From Mesostigma viride (lineage: Eukaryota; Streptophyta; Mesostigmatophyceae; Mesostigmatales; Mesostigmataceae): DNA of 64,000 nucleotides. Below are positions 48,011 through 64,000 of this stretch, one piece after another. The stretch spans positions 71,001 through 135,000 of the forward strand of contig RPFO01001075.1 of NCBI GenBank assembly GCA_009746045.1, given 5' to 3'. The notes under the pieces are model-generated. The model saw only the letters and a program-made list of their open reading frames with translations. It searched no databases and was not told the DNA's origin. A program made the position numbers and the translations under genes. Every line of letters begins with the position of its first letter. The first letter of the stretch is position 1.

Positions 48011-48710
48011 AGACCGTGGCCATGTACATGTACGCCTCCTAGAGGCACTACCCCAGCTAAGCCCCGCGCTTTATTTAATCATGTACATGTGTGCCTATGA
48101 TGTGCCACACTCCAGACGATGCCTAGCCTTAAATTTAGTAATGTTGTGCCCATGCAGGGAGTAACTCTCTGCTGAGATGCCATGCCCTAGGTAGCTTTTT
48201 TGTATAGCATGCTGATCTTCCCCCCCATGACAGGCTCCCCCTTCGCTGGGCATAGCTTGAAGATCATGGGGATGCAAGTGCCCTGGTGCACCTAGAGCAA
48301 GGCTCCTTTACATTCCCACCCTTGCAGGAAGTAGCTTAGAATGTATGATAGGCCATATGCCCCTTCTCTGGGCTATGTGCTACATATACTCCCAACGGAG
48401 TTATGTTCCTAATTAATTGATTCCTCCCCCGTGCCAGGATCCCCCCCTTAGGCGGGTTGAACCTGAGACAGCAATGATGGTGGTGCAGGTGCCCTGGTGC
48501 ACCTAGAGCAAGGGTAGCTTACATTCCCACCCTTGCATGAAGTAGCCTAGGATGTATTCAAAGCCATATGCCCCTTCTCAGGGATATGTGCTACATTTAC
48601 TCCCAACGGAGTGATGTTGATAATTAATTAATTAATTAATTTATGATCTCCCAACGGAGGCATGTTATAATTTAATTTAACTTAATTTTTAATTATATTC
48701 TACACTACTC
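48011..48710 (+). repeat. LINE 3' UTR repeats in tandem
   Basis: 48018-48420 aligns with 11547-11990. 48425-48620 is a second, shorter copy. A third AT-rich tail ends near 48700. Each ends with a CTCC-loop-GGAG hairpin (48389-48400, 48600-48611, 48648-48659) and an AATTAATT-like tail. Confidence 0.65.
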
Positions 48711-48842
48711 GAGCTACCATGGTCCGGATTCTCCCGATTTCTGGCCTGCGCTGGTTGTCTCTTTGATATTCTACACTACTGTTATTTGACTTATATCACT
48801 ATATAGTACCCATATAGACTATAGTACACTTGGCAGCGCGCT
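48711..48842. other. Spacer with one arm of a ~48-bp inverted repeat
   Basis: 48718-48765 (CCATGGTCCGGATTCTCCCG...) recurs in reverse at about 51080-51128. No gene. Confidence 0.5.
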
Positions 48843-49250
48843 CACTGGGAAAAATTGTACAGCCGCTCCGGCGGGCCACTTGAACGAATTGTAATAGTCC
48901 CCCTAGGCTGGGGCGCTATCCCCGGCCCTAGTAGGCTAGGTGCTGGGGTCGCTGGAGCAGGGGGGCGGCGCCTGCCAGGGCTTGTGGTCGACGTAGGTGA
49001 CCGCCCCCCTCCAGCTAGTATACCAGCTTCTTCCCGCCCTGAAGCTGTCTTCCGGAGCTGGAGGTAGCTCCCGTCGCCGTTGTTGCTGCGCCAGCTGAGG
49101 TCACAAGTCGTCGTCCAGCGTGTAGAAAGTCCTCTCGAGCCGCTTGCGGCGTCTGAGGAACTAAAGCTTGTCCGCCATGTTATCAAAGATCAGCAGCGCA
49201 GTGGGGGGGGTCCCGCCTTATGAGTCCCCGTGAGCGGGGAAGGCGGAGGG
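48843..49250 (-). pseudogene. LINE ORF1 C-terminal fragment
   Basis: On the minus strand, FLRRRKRLER and LDDDL (49160-49080) match the ORF1 C-terminus at 47740-47800, and the region to about 49250 matches the segment just before it. It contains in-frame stops. It is probably the distal part of the ORF1 copy at 50038-50830, split by 49260-50037. Confidence 0.6.
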
Positions 49251-49259
49251 CCGGCCTCC

Positions 49260-50037
49260 AGCAGGAGGGGTGACATCTCCAGGCAAAATTTCCTGGATAC
49301 TAGGGGCCCGTCCCAGGGCCTGACTGCTGCGGTAAGCGCCGGCCCCTGAATTGAAGTACTAACTAAGGGGCTGGCGAGTAAAACGAGGGTCGGCGGCGGT
49401 GGCCCCGTATTACTGGCCCCCAATAGCGCAGCGCTACGTGGCCGAGCTGCGGCACCACGTGGCAAGATGCGGCACCACGTGGCAAGATGAGGCGCCACGT
49501 GGCTTGATGAGGCGCCACGTGGCTTGATGCCGGCATGCCTCTCCGGCGACAGCTAGGCAATTACTGGGCAAGACATATCACAGTACCCTAGTACCATATC
49601 CGATCTACTTACGTCGCTAAACTATCTCTGTTGCCGATATGACCGGCGTGGGATTCCAACTAAACTGAACTGAACTGAACTGAACTGGGCAAGACATCTG
49701 CAGACTGCATGACAGTATAGCGCGGCGCGGCGTGAGGACGGATGCCGACACAGTTTTTTGTGTAGGCATCCGTAGGCCCGTACATAGCTGGCATCCAGGG
49801 CATGGCAAGATGGGACACCACGTGGCATGATGCGGCATGCCGCGCCTGCTGTACAATATGGGGGCCCGAAATCTAGGGCTGGCGGCTGCATTAAAATTCG
49901 GCCCCTGGAATCTCCCCTATAGGGGCCGAAAAGATGATGGGGGCTAGCTAGAATTGGTGCCGGTAGCTGCACGGGCCCCTAGTATGGAAATAGGGGCCAG
50001 ACATTCTGGACCGGCGGCTGCAGGATCCGGCCCCTAT
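49260..50037. other. Insertion of unknown type inside a LINE ORF1
   Basis: About 780 bp separating two halves of the minus-strand ORF1. It has four 20-bp repeats with CACGTGG (49451-49530), a CTGAA/AACTG pentanucleotide run (49661-49686), and several degenerate repeats of a GGGGCC...GGCGGCTGCA motif (49860-50035). No ORF of note and no clear termini. Confidence 0.4.
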
Positions 50038-50413
50038 TTAGCTTGGCTCAATGTCACCCCTCCTCCTCCAGCTTGAGCTCAGGCCAACGAGGGACATGCG
50101 GGCAAGGATTTCGTCCGCAAACGCCCGTGCAAGCTTCTCGGAGTTCTCACCTTCCACCAGGTCGAAGTTCTTGAAGATGACTGGCTGCGCTTGTTGAGCT
50201 CGGCCTCCTCGCGGAGACCTGTCGAGCGTCTGTTGCTTGAGCTGTGCGGTGATGGCGGTGGTGGTGGTGGTGGTGTGGTTCAGCAACATGGTGGCCCAGG
50301 TCTGGGGGGGAGGAGCATCGCCTGCTGGGCGGCCAGCGGAGGCTGGCTTGGCGGCAATGTCCTTCACCATGCACCTGGGTCGGTGAGGCAGGCCTGTGGT
50401 GTTTTGCAGGCAC
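50038..50413 (-). pseudogene. LINE ORF1 central fragment
   Basis: Minus-strand reading VKDIAAKPASAG, TAITAQLKQQTLD, PVIFKNFDLVEGENSEKLARA and FADEILARM matches ORF1 at 47340-47620. It is continuous with 50765-50830 once the LINE at 50425-50753 is removed. Confidence 0.7.
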
Positions 50414-50424
50414 TGGATGACGAT

Positions 50425-50753
50425 TAAAAAATTAAATTAAATTATAACATGTCTCCGTTGGGAGATCATGTAGCACATATTCCAGGTTGGATGGGTGGTG
50501 CGGAGGAAGCCGCGTAATCGAACTAACCTAACTCTATATCTAGTCTAGAAAAGCCTATCTACGCTACTCATCAAAACGGCTCCTCCTCTTGGGGGGAGGC
50601 GGCTTGCCCACAGGGGCTGGCGTGTGAGCCTTGACAATCTTCTGCCACCGCTTCTTGTCCTGCATGGCAGTCCAGAGAAGGGAGAGAGAGGGGATGCGGT
50701 ACTCAAACTGGGCTGGGACCACTAGGTCGTCCAGCAACATCTGGGTATAGATA
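50425..50753 (-). mobile_element. Short 5'-truncated LINE inside LINE ORF1
   Basis: 329 bp with an 11-bp duplication TGGATGACGAT (50414-50424, 50754-50764). Minus-strand content is the last ~60 codons of ORF2 (LLDDLVVPAQFEYRI ... KRRSRFDE, ending at 50564), the 3' UTR, the hairpin at 50453-50464 and an AT-rich tail (50425-50447). Confidence 0.9.
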
Positions 50754-50764
50754 TGGATGACGAT

Positions 50765-50830
50765 GGCGTTGTCCTTGAGGCGCTTGTCGATGCCACTGAG
50801 CTGGGTGGTGATGGCGTCGATCACAATAAT
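50765..50830 (-). pseudogene. LINE ORF1 fragment upstream of the nested LINE
   Basis: Minus-strand DAITTQLSGIDKRLKDNAIV matches DAITAQLRDIDQRLKDNNAI of the copy at 47240-47300. Confidence 0.7.
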
Positions 50831-51666
50831 ACAGAGTATGAGTACTTTTTGTCCCCGTATGTTCATTGCACACGGGGAAGGTGGCAGAGACACCCGTCTT
50901 CCCTCATGCCCGGATCGAGGCAAGCCACAGCTGCAATCTAAACTACTCACGAGGAGAGTCTGGTGCATAACTGTGGGTGCACGTATGCTGAAATGCGAAT
51001 GCGAATGCGTGGGTGACATGGCGGGGGCACTGTCTGGCAGACTGGCACAATGAAACTGTAGACTGAAGTGTCAAGGAGACAACCAGTGCAGGCCAGAAAT
51101 CGGGAGAATCCGGACCATGAAGTGTGTGGGTAGACGCCTCACCATATCCCAGCAATCACCTCTTTCTTTATTCAATTTCTTTTGTTATTATTATTAAGTG
51201 AGACATCTTTTTGTTATTATTATTACTATCTAATTTCTATTTATTTATTATTTAATGATTGTGTTTGTTTTTAATAACATACGTGATTTCCTCACTTCAC
51301 ACATTCAAAACTTCCCAGGTTGATGACCATGGTACGGTAGGCGATACACGCCTGCGTGTCATCCTCGATACTTGGCACAGTGGACCCAAGCTGATCAGGC
51401 ATCCAAACTGTGCAACACAAATTCACTAGTGTACACGTGGCGCCGAGGAGGGCTATACACCTTGACATGCTGCACTGGCATGTCAACATCCATGGCTGAG
51501 AAAATTTTCGCACAGCATCTTATTCCTCACCTATACACAACCCACATTGCTTGACTAGGATCCATGGGTGCACTTCGAATGCCCACATACATAGGGCACG
51601 CCACTACATTGACTCCCCATAAAAAAATGCGCGAGCGCTGCCACCAGAGCCCCTTGCCAAATTTGA
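50831..51666. other. Intergenic stretch, AT-rich low complexity
   Basis: No gene seen. The second arm of the ~48-bp inverted repeat is at about 51080-51128. An AT-rich TTATTATTA stretch spans 51175-51285. Confidence 0.5.
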
Positions 51667-52311
51667 TCACGCTTTGACAGTGATCATCTGCGGGAGCGGT
51701 TCAGGCAGACCCAGAAGCCTGGTCTCGCAGTACGCGACGTACTCTTGGTAGGAGCAGCTGCACAGGGAACTCTTGTAACGGGTGACGGTAAGGGAGTCCA
51801 GTAGAACTTGGGTGATGCTCCCTGTATAACCTGACTTACGGATAAGCTCTTCGATAGCTCGTTGCCGTGACCAGCCCTGCTGGCGGACCACATGAGGCAG
51901 GTACGTAGCACAGCGCCGCTGGCCTCGCTTATCAACGAATTCGATCACCAGCCCGTGGGTGTCCACATCCCAGTCGAGATAATGCGAAACCTTTTCGTAG
52001 TCCACCAGCAAGGAGACCGTACATTCCAGGGTAGGTAGCTCATTCTCCGTGATGGGAGAGAACCGAGAATCCCGAAGAGCGCTTGTCAACGCGTATTCCC
52101 TGATTCCGGTCACAATGTTGCACGGTTCAAGCGTACCAATACACCCACGAAGGCGCTCATGGCCATTCGGGAGTTTCACGTTCCATGTTACGAATAGAGG
52201 GAAATGGCCGTCAGGAAAGCTGTGTTCTGCGACCTTGTGCCCCCCAAAATGCGCAACCAGGGCATCAAAGCAGTAATATACCATCTCTAAACAAGCCTGA
52301 CCCCCCGCCAT
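51667..52311 (-). CDS. AMMECR1-domain protein
   Basis: Intact, intronless, 214 residues from ATG 52311 (good context, G at -3 and +4), stop at 51667. The AMMECR1 domain covers nearly the whole protein: YYCFDALVAHF at the start, HPLF-like FPLFVTW, the signature LRGCIGTLEP (about residue 55-64), REYALTSALRDSRFSPI, ELPTLECTVSLLVDYE, YLDWDVDTHGLVIEF, ATYLPHVVRQQGW and a C-terminal SYQEYVAYCETR. The length agrees with the ~210-residue plant members. The family is conserved from archaea to humans; its biochemical role is unsettled, and mutation of human AMMECR1 causes disease. This and the CinA/nucleotidylyltransferase gene are the two host genes here that look functional. Confidence 0.95.
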   Translation of the reverse strand: MAGGQACLEMVYYCFDALVAHFGGHKVAEHSFPDGHFPLFVTWNVKLPNGHERLRGCIGTLEPCNIVTGIREYALTSALRDSRFSPITENELPTLECTVSLLVDYEKVSHYLDWDVDTHGLVIEFVDKRGQRRCATYLPHVVRQQGWSRQRAIEELIRKSGYTGSITQVLLDSLTVTRYKSSLCSCSYQEYVAYCETRLLGLPEPLPQMITVKA

Positions 52312-53168
52312 CTCGCAACGAGTGGCTGCTGAGCGGCTAGTGGATACAGCGCATAGTTAGACGAATTGATGATTGCGAGAGGGTCCGCAATTTCTTAACA
52401 GACTTTGGAGGGAAATTGGCCGGCATGCAGCATTGAAATGACGGTTGTCGCGATGATATGAGCCAGGCCGCGGCAGCCTTAACAACCATGGCTCGAGCAC
52501 CTCACCAAGGACTGATCAGTGACCTCGCTCCTTTTTTGGCACGTATCTGCCGCTGCCGTACAGGCCACTAGCAGAAAGTCAAGACGAAAGTCTCAGTTGT
52601 CAAGTCCAAGTGTCTACCCTTGATAGGCTGAATCTCGAACAATCGATTCAACTGGACAAGACTGACTTTCGCGTCAGTACGGCAGAACGAGTACTTATGA
52701 CGTACTGAAGAATATCTATTCCGTGGCCGCCTTTCCGTGTGTTTCCGCACGTCTCGCATGTACTTCTTCGTACAACTCCTAGTCGCCTTATGTCGCCACT
52801 TGTCCATACACCCGCGGCCTGGGACACACCAACAACAACAACCCCATACTGTACACCTTTGGATTGGACGATCATTAAGCTTTGTCACGAAGGAGTACTC
52901 GACCCCAATTTAGAACCATCTCATCACCCCTTTTTTGTTAACGTTTGTAGCCAAACCCCCTCAGATGGCAACGTGCAATTCACCAATATTTGTTATCCAA
53001 AAAAAATATTTAAAATATATTCAAATAGCCCAGCATTGGATCTCGGATCCCATCGAACCGTTTTTCCAGATTCGGCGCGACGCTCCGGCGCCCGCATTTG
53101 GCGCGATTCTGCATTCTACGAAAAATTACGGGCCACACCCGTTATAAGTTCACAGACGGAGTGTTAAG
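52312..53168. other. Intergenic region upstream of the AMMECR1 gene
   Basis: No supported gene. The AMMECR1 promoter should lie at its left end (52312-52600); I see no clear TATA box. A 142-codon plus ORF at 52739-53167 has no recognisable domain. Confidence 0.4.
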
Positions 53169-54312
53169 AGGCCCGGTCTATACGAATTTTATTAAAAAGG
53201 TTGGGCTCAAGTCACCGTGGACGGAGGCATACGGCGCGTGTGGGGAACAGTACGAAGACGTTATAAGGTGGACGGCAAAATCTTACAGTCGAGATTCTCC
53301 CGCCAACTTTATGTTATGTTGCCGAGTAGCCCATTATATTTTTAACGTGATTTTTAATGACCCCCCTTAAAATGCGCTGATTCAGGGGGGGTGGAAAAAA
53401 ACAAGAAAATTTACATCATGCTGGATTCGAGTAGATCTCGCGAAAACAAGCATGTTTGCCACTGGTCGCAACCCCAGGGGGTCTCTAGGTTAGCAGTTAC
53501 AGAGCCTCAAAAACCGTTAACTTAAAGGGTAGGTAGGTAGGGTGCCGGGCCGATATGGGTTTTTTACAACAAAACACTTGGATTTTCTGCTAGCTCCCTG
53601 TATGGTCGGAATTTTGAAACGGTTTGACGGACAAACTGATAGCACTTGGCGAGCTGAACCCAAATCTGCAGTCAAAATTTTGGCAGGTACCATAGAGGGG
53701 GGGGGGTTGCCCGCAAGATGGTGCTGCCCCTAGGCACGGAAGTATGCTGCCGTCTGCCACCACTACAAGGCTTCGGCTATCCAGCGCCGTGCCGTGCCAG
53801 TATCGCGTCGCGCCGGCCAACGACCCATTTAAGAAAACCGAAATTTTCCCATACACCAATATGCTCAAACGGTAGAGCTCGCGGAGCTGATCATTTTGCA
53901 CCCTAGGTCGACCCCTAAAACCCTTGGGACCTCAGGGTTTTGCTAGGTATAGCGCCTAGGTGCTAGGTAGGTAGGGTCCAAGGGCCGACTTTTGGAAAAT
54001 TTCAGCATGGTGTCTGATATTTTTGTTTTTTCCACCCCCCCTGCGCTGATTTATTAAAAATCGGACCCATTTTAACTTGAACTAGGTACCGCCGTACCCA
54101 GTTCGTACACAGCGGTTCCACCACCTAATTTTCGGGCGGTTATGGGAGTTACGTTAGCGTTACGCGATCCGATCTTGCTACGGCCGCATCGATCCCCGCC
54201 TTGATGGCTTGCCTCGAGGAGCACCGCAAGATGAAAAATTGGCAAGATCGAGCCGTCCACGTGTAAATTTGTGCCCTTAAGCTTTTTAATAAAAGTCGTA
54301 TAGACCGGGCCT
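53169..54312. mobile_element. Fold-back DNA element
   Basis: 1144 bp. The ends are inverted: AGGCCCGGTCTATACGA, then TTTTATTAAAAAG and CACGTGGACGG-like blocks (53169-53230 with 54254-54312). An inner pair carries GGGGGGGTGGAAAAAA (53384-53400 with 54035-54050). The flanks share AAG (53166-53168, 54313-54315), a tentative 3-bp duplication. No transposase ORF. Confidence 0.7.
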
Positions 54313-54817
54313 AAGGGGGGTTGAGTGCAACAGCTGTTGAGACTTGAGGTGCGTGGTTGGCGGGGGTGAGGGGGTGTCGCGGCGGAGCCGCGACGGGCTG
54401 AGCTCGAGGGCTCGAGGGGCCGGCTGCAAGACTTTGGCGGGAAGGACGCGATGAGATCTCGCAAGGAACTCCGTACCTCGCAGACTCGATTGTCCGTGCA
54501 TGTGCCACGTGCAGCCAGATGTATGAAACGAGAGCTTTGGCACCTTTTGGCACTCGGCAGGTCTGGCTAGGATGGCCCCATCCTTCAGAGATTGGAAAAT
54601 AATGTCCTAGTAAAAACACTTGCATGCTGTGAAGTCATCGACGTGTTTTACATAGCCACTTGCCGTTTAGCCCGTGCCTTAATTTTTGCTTTCTACCATT
54701 GTTCCATTGCCATGAACGTCGCCCACTAGTCGCGGTTGCACACAGCAGCGACCGAGCAGTTGCACTCCTTTCACAGGAAGAAAACGGAACCCATCCGCCG
54801 GGGGGGGACAACAAAGT
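54313..54817. other. Upstream flank of the CinA/nucleotidylyltransferase gene
   Basis: No gene. Presumed promoter and 5' UTR; no convincing TATA box. Confidence 0.4.
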
Positions 54818-63221
<8,404 letters not shown>

Positions 63222-63264
63222 GTAATGCCTGGGGGATGCGTGGTAGTGTTAGCCCTGCATGCAG

Positions 63265-63353
63265 CCTACTGCCACCGCAGCACATCACCCCACGTGGCCG
63301 TATGCCCTTAGGGCATACGGCCGCGTGGGGTGATGTGCTGCGGTGGCAGTAGG
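63265..63353. repeat. 44-bp-arm inverted repeat with 1-nt spacer
   Basis: 63265-63308 pairs with 63310-63353 at 43 of 44 positions. It follows exon 8 in intron 8. Confidence 0.95.
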
Positions 63354-63485
63354 TTGCCCTTTGGCTCCCAAGGTATCGAGGTCCGTAGCCTATCGACGTA
63401 TCAGTAGCGGTTATTCTTACATTAGCAGTAGCGGTTATTCTCACAATAGCAAGTGTTACCTAAACGTTCTTATAGTTTCGTCATA

Positions 63486-63700
63486 GCGTTGTTATCATAC
63501 CAGCACTAGCCTTGTCGTGTTGTCACCAAACTTTTTGAGCAGCGTCGTTATCATACTAGCACTAGCCTTGTCGTGTTGTCACCAAACTACTCGAGCAGCG
63601 TTGTTATCATGCCAGCACTAGCCTAGTCGTGTCGTCACCAAACTACTCGAGCAGCGTTGTTATCATACTACTATCAGGATACTCTTGTCGTGTCGTTATC
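63486..63700. repeat. 56-bp tandem repeat, about 3.5 copies
   Basis: Units at 63486, 63542, 63598 and 63654 (GCGTTGTTATCATACCAGCA...), the last one partial. Confidence 0.9.
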
Positions 63701-64000
63701 TACCCGAACGGTCATCTTATCGAGGGTGGCCTGATCAATTCTGGTCAAGCGGTGGCTAGTGTGGGCATCGGCACGGCACAAGCTGGAACTCATGGCATCT
63801 TTTCCTTGGCTGTGAGTATTTCTGCCACACGTCAGTGTTTCTTGTCATCTGCACTGTTGCAGGTATCCAGCGGTGGCCGCCGTGTTCAGGCAACTGTCGT
63901 TGTGCATAGAAGCCATCATCATGGCTATGCCGCCGTATTCTCTTTATTGTGTCTTCTGAGCAAGCTCTCTCTCCCTCTGAGCAAGCATGGGTGACGGGCG
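63701..64000. other. End of window, probably intron 8
   Basis: No exon continuing the nucleotidylyltransferase domain was recognised. A frame reading YPNGHLIEGGLINSGQ (63703-63800) has no family I know. Confidence 0.4.

Noticed and set aside
47055..48029. 324-codon minus-strand ORF
   Set aside because: Shadow of the plus-strand LINE ORF1 in GC-rich sequence; no domain.
53590..53901. 103-codon minus ORF with DGSILP, similar to one at 54072-54464
   Set aside because: Both lie in or at the inverted arms of a fold-back element; the similarity follows from the repeat.

Overview
This window is nuclear DNA of a eukaryote, most likely a green alga. The evidence is a secreted alpha-carbonic anhydrase, a plant/algal-type CinA plus nucleotidylyltransferase fusion gene with eight GT-AG exons, an AMMECR1-family gene, dense retrotransposons and many GC-rich satellite arrays. 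The species cannot be named from the sequence. No rRNA or tRNA gene and no prokaryotic feature was recognised.

Layout. 1-12 kb: an alpha-carbonic anhydrase gene. Its first intron holds a 7.6-kb Copia-like retrotransposon (Copia-A, 1883-9496), and its second exon runs directly into a LINE fragment at about 10480. 11.5-13 kb: pieces of an L1-like LINE family. 13013-46524: one Ty3/Gypsy element with 5-bp target duplications (TGAGC), split by nested insertions: a hAT element in its 5' LTR, a reverse-oriented Copia-like element (Copia-B copy 1) in gag that itself carries a 5-kb CACTA-ended fold-back element, a 5'-truncated LINE in the reverse transcriptase, a second and intact Copia-B (copy 2) before RNase H, and a 494-bp inverted-repeat element in an extra 3' ORF. 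With these removed, the Ty3 element reads LTR - RNase H1-like hybrid-binding ORF - gag - PR - RT - RNase H - IN - chromodomain - 260-bp palindrome - TATA box - accessory ORF - polypurine tract - LTR. It had landed on the ORF1 start codon of a LINE, whose other half resumes at 46525.

46.5-51.2 kb: LINE ORF1 copies, LINE 3' ends and nested LINE insertions. 51667-52311: intronless AMMECR1-domain gene on the minus strand. 53169-54312: a fold-back element. 54818 to beyond 63221: the CinA/nucleotidylyltransferase gene, assembled here from eight short exons with matching phases. Its introns hold at least five tandem arrays, including about 61 copies of a 24-bp unit and about 200 copies of CAGG.

Most unusual content. 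The two Copia-like families differ in sequence but share pol features that are not typical of Ty1/copia: order gag-IN-PR-RT-RH (protease after integrase), a D-x29-E integrase spacing, HGDD in place of YxDD in RT, and protease active sites DTQ/DTD. Copia-B appears to join gag to pol through one UGA in the leaky context UGA-CUAG. The Ty3 element has a hybrid-binding-domain ORF, a G8 slippery site at the gag/pol overlap and an accessory 3' gene with its own TATA box. Several elements carry frameshifts; some lie next to homopolymers and could be assembly errors.
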